From Flavobacterium sp. Root901 (GTDB lineage Bacteria > Bacteroidota > Bacteroidia > Flavobacteriales > Flavobacteriaceae), in NCBI RefSeq assembly GCF_001429765.1, contig NZ_LMJB01000006.1:328338-392337 (forward strand): a DNA stretch of 64,000 bases, given 5' to 3'. The notes beneath the pieces are model-generated. The model saw nothing but the letters and a program-made list of their open reading frames with translations, ran no database searches and was not told where the DNA came from. This document shows positions 29,167 to 37,365 of this stretch, one piece after another. Position numbers and translations under genes: made by a program. Each line of letters starts with the position of its first letter. The stretch's first letter is position 1.

Positions 29167-29306
29167 AGCCCAGATAGAAACGAAAACCCCGGACTTATAT
29201 TTGTTAGTTTTTTTTGGAATAAAAAAGCGACCGGCGGAAGCTCTTTTTATGACTTAAAAAAACAACAAAGATAAGGAGGAGTTGTAGTGTATAGCTGGAA
29301 ATGGCT
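29167..29306. repeat. Long copy of a dispersed Flavobacterium-type palindromic element
   Basis: It starts AGCCCAGATAGAAACGAAAA and ends GTATAGCTGGAAATGGCT. Both ends match the ends of the element at 54121-54196 when that copy is read on the minus strand (AGCCCCGATAGTAGTGGAAA, and GGATAGCGGGATTAGCT). The centre here is about 65 bp longer and unrelated. It fills the miaA/ion-channel gap. Confidence 0.6.
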
Positions 29307-29313
29307 TCATAAA

Positions 29314-30153
29314 TTAATTAGCAGGTAATGTTTTTCCGCATTGATAGCAGTATTTTGCATTGTCAAAATGTAATTGTGCATTGCATTGTGTACATGTTTT
29401 TTTACCGCTTACAGAGCTATTTCTGAGACTTGCTTTGGCAAATTCGGCTGTAACGATTCCGGTTGGAACGGCAATAATTCCGTAACCCATAATCATAACC
29501 AGCGAAGCCAAAAATTGTCCGAGAGGAGTAATTGGCGAAATATCTCCGTAACCCACCGTTGTTAAAGTTACGATTGACCAGTAAATGCTGACAGGAATGC
29601 TGGTAAAACCACTTTCTTTTCCTTCGACAACATACATTAATGATCCAATAATGACAGCACTGATAACGACAAAATAAATAAAAACCAGAATTTTTTCTTT
29701 GCTGGCTTGTAATGCTTCTTTTAGCTGATAGGATTGATGTGATATTTGCGGAATATGCAGAATTTTAAATAATCTTAAGAATCGCAAAACTCTTACAATC
29801 GTTAAAACACTTGTTGCTGGAAAAAATATTGATAAATACATTGGCAAAATTGCCAGAAGATCAATAATTCCGTAAAAACTTATGGCGTATTTTTGAGGTT
29901 TCTGAATAGAAATAATTCTTAAAATATATTCTAATGTGAAAAAAACGGTGATGATCCACTCACAAATTAGTAATTGCTGATGATATTTATGACTGATTCC
30001 TTCAACTGTATCGAGCATTACTAATAAAACACTTAGTAAAATTAATCCCAACAGAACCAAATCGAACATCCTGCCTGCCAAAGTATTGGTTCCGTATAAA
30101 ATAATTTTGATTTTTTCTCTGAAAATCTCGTATTTCGATTTGCGTTTTTTCAT
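29314..30153 (-). CDS. Voltage-gated potassium channel-like ion transporter with C-terminal zinc ribbon
   Basis: A 279-aa six-helix ion channel subunit: S1-S3 at about 28-115, an S4 helix with spaced arginines (VRVLRFLRLFKI), the selectivity filter TTVGYGDISP and an S6 helix, then a short cytoplasmic tail. The filter TVGYGD predicts potassium selectivity. The tail ends in a compact four-Cys ribbon (CTQC, then CYQC about 18 residues later), which is not part of the standard channel fold. It probably forms tetramers in the inner membrane. The gene appears monocistronic. Confidence 0.9.
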   Translation of the reverse strand: MKKRKSKYEIFREKIKIILYGTNTLAGRMFDLVLLGLILLSVLLVMLDTVEGISHKYHQQLLICEWIITVFFTLEYILRIISIQKPQKYAISFYGIIDLLAILPMYLSIFFPATSVLTIVRVLRFLRLFKILHIPQISHQSYQLKEALQASKEKILVFIYFVVISAVIIGSLMYVVEGKESGFTSIPVSIYWSIVTLTTVGYGDISPITPLGQFLASLVMIMGYGIIAVPTGIVTAEFAKASLRNSSVSGKKTCTQCNAQLHFDNAKYCYQCGKTLPAN

Positions 30154-30181
30154 ATTATGAAGATACGGAAAGTTTATCGTA

Positions 30182-31543
30182 TTAAAAATGCAGGATTTTT
30201 AACGATTTGCTTTTACGGATATAATTCTGAATGATGTTTTTTACATCACGGTTGTGCTGCATTGGGATCAGAATGTTTTTAAGAATATCAATATTGGTAA
30301 TTTGATAGTTTAAATCGTAATAGGCATATCCTTTGTAAGTTCCGTTTTCGATTAAGATGGCACTTCTTTCATTGACATTTCGTCCTCTGTCTATCAAAAT
30401 CATGCTTTTGTTTTCGAAGCTGTTTTCTGAGACAAACTGCTGAACTCTAAGGTTGTAAATTTCAGATGTAATTTCGCCGATACAGGCACCGTCACATTCT
30501 TTTATTTTATATTGAAAACACTCTTTTTTGGTTTGATATAATCCTGTGAGCTTTTGGCACAATTGATATTTTGCCGTAAATTTAAAAAGGGCATTTTTGC
30601 CTTCCTGCAAAGACGCATAAGAGGTAATTTCTTTTTTGCGGCCGTCAGCTTTTTCCAGTTTTAGGTTCATATAGCCATTTGCATCTTTTTCGGAATATAA
30701 TGCAAAAGGGAAAAAAGATTTTTTTTGTGAGCGGTTATATCGTGGGCGATTTACTTTAACTTCCTGACTTTCCTTTAAAAGCGCAATTAATTCGCTTCCG
30801 GTTTCATCATATGTTATGGTAAAAACTTCAGACTGAATTTTTTTGCTTTTAGTTGTAATTCCGGTAAAATGCTGATTAATTCTTTTTTTGATATTTTGGC
30901 TTTTGCCGATATAAATTAAAGTACCGCTTTCGTTATAAATGTAATAAACGCCTGTTTTAGAAGGCATTTGGCTTACAAGATCCAGAAATTTTGGTGCAAT
31001 TCCTTTTTCAACTTCCAGTTTTATAAAATCTTTTACAATTGTTTTTTCAACATCTTTTTCTAAAAGCATTTTGAACAGCTTTGTAGTGGCCATTGCATCT
31101 CCGCTGGCGCGATGTCTGTCGGCCATAGGAATTCCGAGTGCACGGACTAATTTTCCTAAGCTGTAAGATGGCTGCTCCGGAATTAGTTTTTTGGCCAATT
31201 CTACAGTGCAAAGTGTTCTGGCTTCAAAATCGTAACCTAAACGTCTGAATTCTGTTCGTAAAATTCTATAGTCAAAAGACGCATTATGTGCTACTATAAC
31301 GCAGTCTGCGGTGATTTCGATAATGCGTTTTGCAACTTCATAAAACTTTGGAGCAGAACGCAGCATAGCATTATTTATTCCGGTCAGCTTAACTACAAAG
31401 GGCTGAATCGGTATTTCCGGATTGACAAGGCTTATAAACTGGTCAATTACTTCGTGTCCATCAAATTTATAGATGGCGATTTCAGTAATTCCTTCTTCAT
31501 TAAACTGTCCTCCAGTGGTTTCTATGTCAAGTATTGCGTACAA
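30182..31543 (-). CDS. DnaQ-type exonuclease fused to GIY-YIG nuclease
   Basis: A 453-aa two-nuclease fusion. Residues 1-165 are a DEDDh 3'-5' exonuclease like DNA polymerase III epsilon: Asp6 and Glu8 in LDIETTG, HNASFDYR, and the His-Asp of HRASGDA. From about 190 a GIY-YIG domain follows (TGVYYIYNESGTLIYIGKSQNIKKRINQH), as in UvrC/Cho excision nucleases. The remaining C-terminal region includes KECDGACIGEI, a UvrC-like Cys segment. Such fusions are widespread in bacteria and thought to act in DNA repair. It contains no helix-hairpin-helix motif that I can see. Confidence 0.9.
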   Translation of the reverse strand: MYAILDIETTGGQFNEEGITEIAIYKFDGHEVIDQFISLVNPEIPIQPFVVKLTGINNAMLRSAPKFYEVAKRIIEITADCVIVAHNASFDYRILRTEFRRLGYDFEARTLCTVELAKKLIPEQPSYSLGKLVRALGIPMADRHRASGDAMATTKLFKMLLEKDVEKTIVKDFIKLEVEKGIAPKFLDLVSQMPSKTGVYYIYNESGTLIYIGKSQNIKKRINQHFTGITTKSKKIQSEVFTITYDETGSELIALLKESQEVKVNRPRYNRSQKKSFFPFALYSEKDANGYMNLKLEKADGRKKEITSYASLQEGKNALFKFTAKYQLCQKLTGLYQTKKECFQYKIKECDGACIGEITSEIYNLRVQQFVSENSFENKSMILIDRGRNVNERSAILIENGTYKGYAYYDLNYQITNIDILKNILIPMQHNRDVKNIIQNYIRKSKSLKILHF

Positions 31544-31562
31544 ATTTGTATTCAGTTTGTTT

Positions 31563-31589
31563 GTAGAGACGTACTGCAGTGTGTCTTAC
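31563..31589. repeat. Small intergenic palindrome centred on CTGCAG
   Basis: GTAGAGACGTA-CTGCAG-TGTGTCTTAC is a near-symmetric element in the 62-bp gap between two minus-strand genes. It looks like one of the short GTAGAGACG palindromic repeats dispersed in many genomes. Confidence 0.45.
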
Positions 31590-31605
31590 TATAGATGATT
31601 ATAAT

Positions 31606-32277
31606 TTATCTTCCTCCAAAAATACTGCTTCCAATGCGCACCATTGTGCTTCCGCATTCAATTGCAAGTTGATAATCTCCGGACATTCCCATTGAAATTG
31701 TAGAGATGTGCTGCAGTGCACCTTTACCATATCCGTCCCTGTTTTTTAATGAATCAAAAATCGATTTTAAATGGGTAAATTCTTTTTTAATTTGATTTTG
31801 ATCTTCTGTAAACGTTGCCATTCCCATTAAACCTAAGATACGAATATTTTTCAACTCTTTGAACTCAACAGACGTTAAAAGTTCGTTTAGTTCGTTTTCG
31901 TCTAAACCAAATTTACTTTCTTCTTCAGCAATATATATTTGAAGAAGGCAGTCTATTGTTCTATTGTACTTTAAAGCTTGTTTATTGATTTCCTGCAATA
32001 ATTTCAAACTGTCGACACCATGAATCAAATTCACATAAGGCGCCATAAATTTGACTTTATTCGACTGAACATGACCAATCATATGCCATTGAATGTCTTT
32101 TGGCATTTGTTCCCATTTCTCCGTCATTTCCTGAATTTTGTTTTCTCCAAAAATGCGCTGTCCGGTTTCATAAGCCTGCATCAAATCTGACACAGGTTTT
32201 GTTTTTGAAACAACAACAAGAGTTACGTGTTCAGGTAAGGTAGATTTAATTGTATTTAAATTTGATGCTATTGACAT
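31606..32277 (-). CDS. YggS/PLPBP-family pyridoxal phosphate homeostasis protein
   Basis: A 223-aa single-domain PLP protein with the alanine-racemase-like barrel. The cofactor lysine is Lys25 in VVVSKTKPVSD; FGENKIQEM, WHMIGHVQSNK and the late SMGMSGDYQLAIECGSTMVRIGSSIFG are the family signatures. Members bind PLP and control vitamin B6 and amino-acid balance without a known catalytic activity. Its start overlaps the 3' end of the upstream hypothetical membrane protein gene by 10 bp, so the two are coupled. Confidence 0.94.
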   Translation of the reverse strand: MSIASNLNTIKSTLPEHVTLVVVSKTKPVSDLMQAYETGQRIFGENKIQEMTEKWEQMPKDIQWHMIGHVQSNKVKFMAPYVNLIHGVDSLKLLQEINKQALKYNRTIDCLLQIYIAEEESKFGLDENELNELLTSVEFKELKNIRILGLMGMATFTEDQNQIKKEFTHLKSIFDSLKNRDGYGKGALQHISTISMGMSGDYQLAIECGSTMVRIGSSIFGGR

Positions 32278-32789
32278 TTTTCAATTTTCTCTTGAATTCT
32301 TGATATAGTTAATTTTTCATCGATGATAATTTTTTCTCCTTTAACTCTTTTGAACTCATTAAAGATTTGTATTATCCCTTCATCTGAAAATGTATCGAAT
32401 AAATTTATAATGTACGGATTGTTTTTATGTTCTAATATTAAATAAAAAGTTACATGAGTTAATCCTGCTCGTGATGGAATACTTTCTATTTTTATAGTTG
32501 TTTTCTGTACATCTAATTTCTTTATCCATTTAGTATTAAAAGTTTCACCATATAATAGAATATTGTTTTCTTCAAAAGCTATTATATTAATATTGCTTTT
32601 ATTTCTCTTAAGAATATAATAAATGGTAATTATTAAAAGAGCTAGTACAATTATAACATTGTAAATCTTTGAAAAATTTAAAACAAATATTAAGGATGAA
32701 AAAGCAACATAATTAACAAAGAGGTCTAAATTTTTCACACTGAAAAAACGTTGCGGAAATTTTTTAGTTGTGCCCTCTAATTTTATCAT
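32268..32789 (-). CDS. Hypothetical membrane-anchored protein
   Basis: A 173-aa protein with two adjacent membrane helices at about 25-60 (YVAFSSLIFVLNFSKIYNVIIVLALLI is one continuous hydrophobic block split by a turn) and a cytoplasmic C-terminal part of beta-rich character resembling a PH-like fold. I do not recognise a family. It is more AT-rich than its neighbours and sits between two well-conserved housekeeping genes, overlapping the PLP gene by 10 bp. It may be a late insertion. Confidence 0.6.
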   Translation of the reverse strand: MIKLEGTTKKFPQRFFSVKNLDLFVNYVAFSSLIFVLNFSKIYNVIIVLALLIITIYYILKRNKSNINIIAFEENNILLYGETFNTKWIKKLDVQKTTIKIESIPSRAGLTHVTFYLILEHKNNPYIINLFDTFSDEGIIQIFNEFKRVKGEKIIIDEKLTISRIQEKIEKCQ

Positions 32790-32805
32790 GGCTTATCTAC
32801 TATAA

Positions 32806-33693
32806 TTATATAAACTGCTTCGAAATTTTCTCTGCTTTTTTACTTTCGCTGTAATCATAAAAACCTTCACCAGATTTTACACCCAGTTTTCCGGCTCTAA
32901 CCATATTCACTAAAAGTGGACAAGGAGCGTATTTTGGATTTTTAAAACCTTCATACATAACGTTCAAAATCGCAAGACAAACATCAAGACCAATAAAATC
33001 AGCTAATTGAAGCGGTCCCATCGGGTGTCCCATTCCTAATTTCATTACCGTATCAATTTCGTAAACTCCGGCCACTTTATTATATAACGTTTCAATTGCT
33101 TCGTTTAGCATTGGCATTAAAATTCTATTTGCTACGAAACCCGGATAATCGTTTACTTCTACAGGAACTTTACCTAATTTTTCAGATAAATCCATGATAA
33201 TTTTAGTTACTTCATCGCTGGTATTGTATCCGCGAATGATTTCAACCAATTTCATAATTGGCACCGGATTCATAAAGTGCATTCCGATAACGCGCTCCGG
33301 ATGAGTTACTACAGAACCAATTTGTGTAATAGATATTGATGAAGTATTGGTTGCTAAAATAGTATTGTGAGAACAGGCTTCGTTTAATTGTTTAAAAATA
33401 TTCAGTTTTAATTCCACGTTTTCCGTTGCAGCTTCAACAACTAAATCTGCGCCGACAACGCCGTCTTTTATATCTGTATAAGTAATAATATTGGTGATCG
33501 TTTTTGCAACATCTTCCTGAGTAATCGTACCTTTTGCAAGCATGCGATCAAGATTTGCAGCAATAGTTGCCATTCCTTTATCTAATGATTTTTCTGAAAC
33601 GTCAATAAGTTTTACAATAAATCCGCTTTGTGCAAAGGTATGGGCAATTCCGTTACCCATTGTTCCAGCACCAATTACAGCTATAGTTTTCAT
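32806..33693 (-). CDS. 3-hydroxybutyryl-CoA dehydrogenase family
   Basis: A 295-aa NAD-dependent short-chain 3-hydroxyacyl-CoA dehydrogenase. The Rossmann loop GAGTMGNGIAHTFAQSG opens the protein. The catalytic His lies in GMHFMNPVPIMKLVEII, with the Ser/Asn partners in TNTSSISI and the DYPGFVANRILMPMLNEAI helix. It interconverts acetoacetyl-CoA and 3-hydroxybutyryl-CoA in fatty acid oxidation. It is followed on the minus strand by the hypothetical membrane gene, and preceded by the terminator of the oxidoreductase gene, so it has its own promoter, which I could not identify. Confidence 0.93.
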   Translation of the reverse strand: MKTIAVIGAGTMGNGIAHTFAQSGFIVKLIDVSEKSLDKGMATIAANLDRMLAKGTITQEDVAKTITNIITYTDIKDGVVGADLVVEAATENVELKLNIFKQLNEACSHNTILATNTSSISITQIGSVVTHPERVIGMHFMNPVPIMKLVEIIRGYNTSDEVTKIIMDLSEKLGKVPVEVNDYPGFVANRILMPMLNEAIETLYNKVAGVYEIDTVMKLGMGHPMGPLQLADFIGLDVCLAILNVMYEGFKNPKYAPCPLLVNMVRAGKLGVKSGEGFYDYSESKKAEKISKQFI

Positions 33694-33720
33694 TTAATTT
33701 TGGTATTTAAATTTTAAAAG

Positions 33721-33761
33721 TTAAGGTTTAAAGTGACTTTTTTGCCAGCTTTAAACCTTAA
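33721..33761 (-). terminator. Terminator of the Gfo/Idh/MocA oxidoreductase gene
   Basis: TTAAGGTTTAAAG and CTTTAAACCTTAA form a perfect 13-bp inverted repeat 22 bp after the gene's stop on the minus strand. Confidence 0.7.
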
Positions 33762-33782
33762 AAATAATGAGTTATATTTTTC

Positions 33783-34748
33783 TTATTTATTGAAACAATC
33801 AATGATTTGATAGGCTACACGAAGCGCGTCAGTTGCTTGTTCAAGCGTTACAACTGGTGTAGTGTCTGTATTAATTGCATGAGCAAAAGATTCTAATTCA
33901 TCAAGAATTGCATTGTTTTGTTCGACATCCGGATTGGTAAAATAGATTTGTTTTTTTACTCCTTCGGCATTTTGCAGAATCATATCAAAATCTCCCGGAA
34001 CTTCCGGTGCGTCTTTCATGCGTACTACTTCGCATTTCTTTTCTAAAAAATCAACCGAAATATAAGCATCTTTTTGAAAGAAGCGTGATTTACGCATATT
34101 CTTTAACGAAATTCTGCTGGCGGTTAAATTGGCCACACAGCCGTTTTCGAATTCGATTCTGGCATTGGCAATATCAGGAGTTTCACTAATAACAGAAACG
34201 CCGCTTGCATTGATATTTTTTACTTTAGATTTTACAACACTTAAAATAGCATCAATATCATGAATCATTAAATCCAAAACCACCGGAACATCTGTACCAC
34301 GCGGATTAAATTCGGCCAAACGATGCGTTTCTATAAACATTGGGTTTTCGATCATGTTTTTAGTTGCAATAAAAGCCGGATTAAAACGCTCAACATGACC
34401 AACTTGTCCTTTTACGTTGTATTCTTTTGCTAAAGCGATAATTTCTTCCGCTTCTTCAACCGTATTGGCAATTGGTTTTTCAATAAAAATGTGTTTTCCG
34501 GATTTGATCGCAACTTTTGCACATTTATAGTGAGAAAGCGTTGGAGTGACAATATCAATCACGTCGACAGCGTGAATAAGTTTTGCAATTGTGCTGAAGT
34601 TTTTATAGCCAAATTCTTTTGAGATTCTTTCGGCATTTTCCTGATTTTCGTCGTAAAATCCAACTAATTCGTATTTGTCAGATTGTTGTAATAAGCGTAA
34701 ATGTATTTTACCAAGATGACCAGCACCTAAAACTCCTACTTTTAACAT
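33783..34748 (-). CDS. Gfo/Idh/MocA family NAD(P)-dependent oxidoreductase
   Basis: A 321-aa oxidoreductase. I chose the ATG giving MLKVGVLGAGHLGKIH because the Rossmann strand starts there; a longer frame of 19 codons upstream runs through the predicted promoter. The N-terminal domain has GAGHLG, the EKPIA motif (HIFIEKPIANTVEEAEEII) with the conserved lysine, and GQVGHVERFNP; the C-terminal domain has the DLMIHDIDAILS catalytic His pair. The substrate is probably a sugar or sugar-derived compound. It is transcribed divergently from pcm. Confidence 0.88.
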   Translation of the reverse strand: MLKVGVLGAGHLGKIHLRLLQQSDKYELVGFYDENQENAERISKEFGYKNFSTIAKLIHAVDVIDIVTPTLSHYKCAKVAIKSGKHIFIEKPIANTVEEAEEIIALAKEYNVKGQVGHVERFNPAFIATKNMIENPMFIETHRLAEFNPRGTDVPVVLDLMIHDIDAILSVVKSKVKNINASGVSVISETPDIANARIEFENGCVANLTASRISLKNMRKSRFFQKDAYISVDFLEKKCEVVRMKDAPEVPGDFDMILQNAEGVKKQIYFTNPDVEQNNAILDELESFAHAINTDTTPVVTLEQATDALRVAYQIIDCFNK

Positions 34749-34764
34749 GAGAATGTATTTTAAA

Positions 34765-34772
34765 CAAAAATA
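34765..34772 (-). promoter_or_regulatory. -7 box for the Gfo/Idh/MocA oxidoreductase
   Basis: On the minus strand this reads TATTTTTG, 16 bp upstream of the chosen ATG. A TTG at ideal spacing is not seen. Confidence 0.45.
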
Positions 34773-34841
34773 GAATTTATTTGTTGAATGTAAAAATGAA
34801 TGCAATAAAGATTTAGCGATTTAATAATTAAAAATCAATAT

Positions 34842-34870
34842 TTGATTTCCTATTTAGTTTCTTATTTTTG
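34842..34870 (+). promoter_or_regulatory. Predicted promoter of pcm
   Basis: TTG, 18 bp, TATTTTTG is a full consensus match. The transcript would begin about 15 nt before the TTG start codon of pcm. Confidence 0.75.
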
Positions 34871-34891
34871 CGAAAATAAAACCTACTTATT

Positions 34892-35533
34892 TTGAAAGAC
34901 ACTGCCAAACATCAAGGACTTCGTAATCAATTAGTAAGCACTTTAGAACAAAAAGGAATTACTGACAGAGCGGTTTTGGAGGCTATAAAAAAAATCCCAA
35001 GACACCTTTTTTTGAATTCAAGTTTTGAAGATTTTGCCTATCAGGATAAAGCATTTCCTATTGGAGCAGGGCAGACTATCTCGCAGCCTTACACTGTTGC
35101 GTTTCAATCGCAGTTGCTGGAAGTTAAGAAAGATCATAAAATTTTGGAAATTGGAACTGGTTCCGGCTACCAAACAGCCGTTTTGTTTGCTCTTGGTGCT
35201 AAAGTTTATACGATAGAAAGACAAAACGAATTGTTTAAACAGACTTCAATTTTATTTCCAAAACTAAACATTCGCCCTAAACATGTTTCTTTTGGCGATG
35301 GTTACAAAGGTCTGCCGCATTATGCTCCGTTTGACAGCATTATTGTAACAGCCGGCGCGCCATTTATTCCGCAGCCGTTAATGGCGCAGTTAAAAATAGG
35401 AGGAAGACTTGTTATTCCGCTTGGAGAAGACGTTCAGATTATGACATTATTAATTAGAAAGAATGAAACTCAATTTGAAAAACACGAGTTTGGAGAATTT
35501 AGATTTGTTCCTTTATTAGAAGATAAAAATTAA
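34892..35533 (+). CDS. pcm: Protein-L-isoaspartate O-methyltransferase Pcm
   Basis: It repairs isoaspartyl residues in ageing proteins using S-adenosylmethionine. The 213-aa protein has RHLFLNSSFEDFAYQDKAFPIGAGQTISQP at the family-specific N-terminus, the SAM motif ILEIGTGSGYQTA, GDGYKGLPHYAPFDSIIVTAGA and a PQPLMAQLKIGGRLVIP C-terminal strand. The start is TTG: no in-frame ATG exists upstream before the promoter, and the family N-terminus begins right there. It is monocistronic with a terminator. Confidence 0.95.
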   Translation: MKDTAKHQGLRNQLVSTLEQKGITDRAVLEAIKKIPRHLFLNSSFEDFAYQDKAFPIGAGQTISQPYTVAFQSQLLEVKKDHKILEIGTGSGYQTAVLFALGAKVYTIERQNELFKQTSILFPKLNIRPKHVSFGDGYKGLPHYAPFDSIIVTAGAPFIPQPLMAQLKIGGRLVIPLGEDVQIMTLLIRKNETQFEKHEFGEFRFVPLLEDKN

Positions 35534-35537
35534 ATAT

Positions 35538-35565
35538 AAAGCCCGGTTTTAAGCCTGGCTTTTTT
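35538..35565. terminator. Terminator between pcm and the HTH-Fic gene
   Basis: AAAGCCCGG and CCTGGCTTT arms (one mismatch) and a T-run in the plus direction. It touches the stop of the oppositely oriented gene, so it may serve both. Confidence 0.65.
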
Positions 35566-36562
35566 ATTTTTCGATTAATGCTATTGCTCGTTTTAAATTT
35601 TCTTTTTCTATTCTTACGATGTAATTAATAAAAATTGATTTATCATTCAGAATTTGACTTTCTTTCAAAATAGAAAAATATTCATTTTGATTTTCCTCTA
35701 TTGAAGTGAATGTATAATTATATTGAACTAAAATCCAATTTAATATCAAATTCGCCATTTGAAGATTTCCATTATAAAAAGGATTAATTTCAAGTATTTT
35801 TAAATGTGCTTCAGATGCTAGGATTATGGGATGCAGATTGTTTTTCTGTGATTCATACCAATTAAAAAATAAATTCATTTCACGTATAGTTAACGAATCA
35901 TTTTTATATTTTCCTGAATTTTCAGATTCAATTCCTTTCAAGATTATATTATGAATTAATAGAAAATCTTTTTCATTTACGGCTGTTTTCTTTTGACTTA
36001 AATCTTTAATGTATAATAATGCTTCCTGAAAATTAATAGCCTCAAGATGATTTTGAATGCTTTTGCCTTGAATAGTTAAACCATCATTTATAATAGATTT
36101 AGTTTCTTCTAATGTCAAAGGATTTCCATTTAAGCGAATGCTTTTAAAGATGAATTCTAATTCTAATGTTTTTGAAATTTGACGTGATTCAAAATGATTA
36201 AAAGATTGGATCTTACTTTTTAATATTTCAATTTCGTCCAAAATGGGCTTAATAGATGATGCTATTATAGAATTGATTTCTTTTTTATTGTTTTGAATCT
36301 CTTGTTCCGCTAGAAGTAATGCTTTCAAAGCAAATTCATCATCGCCAATTTCATAAAGAATCTTCTCTTTAAGCCACGCCACGATTAAAGTTTCATAATC
36401 AATTTCTAAAAGCTGAGACAATTTTGTAATCTGATCTTTTGTTGGTTTTCGGGTACCCGATTCAAATTTGCTTATTAAAGCCTGATCAATTCCGGCAAGT
36501 TGTGCCAGTTCTCTTGTTTTTAAACCTTTTAGTTCTCTGGCATTTTTTAGAAGCGATTTCAT
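35564..36562 (-). CDS. XRE-type HTH protein fused to a degenerate Fic domain
   Basis: A 332-aa protein. Residues 1-60 form a classical Cro/XRE helix-turn-helix (LKTRELAQLAGIDQALISKFESGTRKPT). A helical linker leads to a Fic-like fold (about 130-290). The Fic loop, normally H-P-F-x-x-G-N-G-R, reads Asn260-PFYNGNLQ: the catalytic His is Asn and the nucleotide-binding Gly-Arg is Leu-Gln. The auto-inhibitory motif S-x-x-x-E-G is also altered to S141-IRL-N145-G. AMP transfer is therefore unlikely. A palindrome over its own -7 box suggests autoregulation. It may be a repressor with a sensing or protein-binding Fic fold. Confidence 0.85.
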   Translation of the reverse strand: MKSLLKNARELKGLKTRELAQLAGIDQALISKFESGTRKPTKDQITKLSQLLEIDYETLIVAWLKEKILYEIGDDEFALKALLLAEQEIQNNKKEINSIIASSIKPILDEIEILKSKIQSFNHFESRQISKTLELEFIFKSIRLNGNPLTLEETKSIINDGLTIQGKSIQNHLEAINFQEALLYIKDLSQKKTAVNEKDFLLIHNIILKGIESENSGKYKNDSLTIREMNLFFNWYESQKNNLHPIILASEAHLKILEINPFYNGNLQMANLILNWILVQYNYTFTSIEENQNEYFSILKESQILNDKSIFINYIVRIEKENLKRAIALIEK

Positions 36563-36581
36563 TTTGATGAAAAATTAAGTC

Positions 36582-36598
36582 TTGACAAAATTAGTCAA
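36582..36598 (-). promoter_or_regulatory. Palindromic operator overlapping the -7 box of the HTH-Fic gene
   Basis: TTGAC-7 bp-GTCAA. On the minus strand it contains TAATTTTG (a perfect -7 match) between and overlapping the arms, 23 bp upstream of the start codon. A protein bound here would block the promoter; the encoded XRE domain is the obvious candidate. Confidence 0.55.
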
Positions 36599-36613
36599 TT
36601 CATTTAAAAAAGA

Positions 36614-36642
36614 AAAAGCAATATTTAAGGAATATTGCTTTT
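36614..36642 (-). terminator. Terminator of the DUF4136-like lipoprotein gene
   Basis: A perfect 12-bp inverted repeat, AAAAGCAATATT and AATATTGCTTTT, with a five-base loop, seven bases after the lipoprotein stop. Confidence 0.75.
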
Positions 36643-36648
36643 GGAATT

Positions 36649-37290
36649 TTATTTTGGAGGCAGGGAACCGTCTTTTCTCATTTCTTTCACAACAGCCTGC
36701 ATGATCGCGTCGACTGTTTGTCCTACATCTGTTACATAATCAGATCTTGTAGTTCCTGTCCAGATTAATTTATTTTCTTTTAATGAAAAAACGTTGGTTT
36801 CAACCATGTAATAGGTCGTTTCCTGATAATATCCCGGATCGTAAAACGCAGGCGAATACATTCCGTACCAGTTTCCAAAACCGTAACCGTACATTCCGGA
36901 ATATAATCCGTCAAAACCGCCATAATAGAGACCTGTATACGATCCCGGAACGTATGTGGTTTCTTTTTCAGTACTTACTAAACGCATTGTAACAACGCCG
37001 TCAAAATTTTCGTCTTGCAGGATTTTTAATTTTTGCTCTTGTGTAAGCTGTTTGGTAGTTTCGTTTAAGTACTGATAGGAAGTTTTAAAAACAGGGTTAC
37101 TGGCAGCAATCCTGTTTTCTGCGATTCTTCGGGAAGCTTCGTCTTTAACAAGAACCACTACTAGTACTTTTTTGAAGTTTTCCTGAGCAACTGTTATTTT
37201 GGGATCTCTCCAGCTGTTTACAATAGTAGTGTTGCTGCTGCAGCCGGAAAGTGCCAGAATTACAATCAATATAACCAGATATTTTTTCAT
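36649..37290 (-). CDS. DUF4136-like lipoprotein
   Basis: A 213-aa lipoprotein (leader ending LALSGCSS). Early sequence VNSWRDPKITVAQENFKKVLVVVLVKDEASRRIAENRI and the late WTGTTRSDYVTDVGQTVDAIMQAVVKEMRKDG resemble the DUF4136 group of envelope lipoproteins. Between them lies an insert very rich in Gly and Tyr (about 115-160: YTGLYYGGFDGLYSGMYGYG), which may be a flexible or aromatic-interaction region. The function is unknown. It is monocistronic with a terminator. Confidence 0.72.
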   Translation of the reverse strand: MKKYLVILIVILALSGCSSNTTIVNSWRDPKITVAQENFKKVLVVVLVKDEASRRIAENRIAASNPVFKTSYQYLNETTKQLTQEQKLKILQDENFDGVVTMRLVSTEKETTYVPGSYTGLYYGGFDGLYSGMYGYGFGNWYGMYSPAFYDPGYYQETTYYMVETNVFSLKENKLIWTGTTRSDYVTDVGQTVDAIMQAVVKEMRKDGSLPPK

Positions 37291-37365
37291 GTTTTATACT
37301 TATTGGTTTTATAAAAATAAATATAAAATTTTGATAAACAATGGTTTAGATTGGTTAAATTGAAT

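Noticed and set aside
31286..31594. Plus-strand 102-codon frame
   Set aside because: It is antisense to the exonuclease gene, whose domains are clear, and has no domain of its own.
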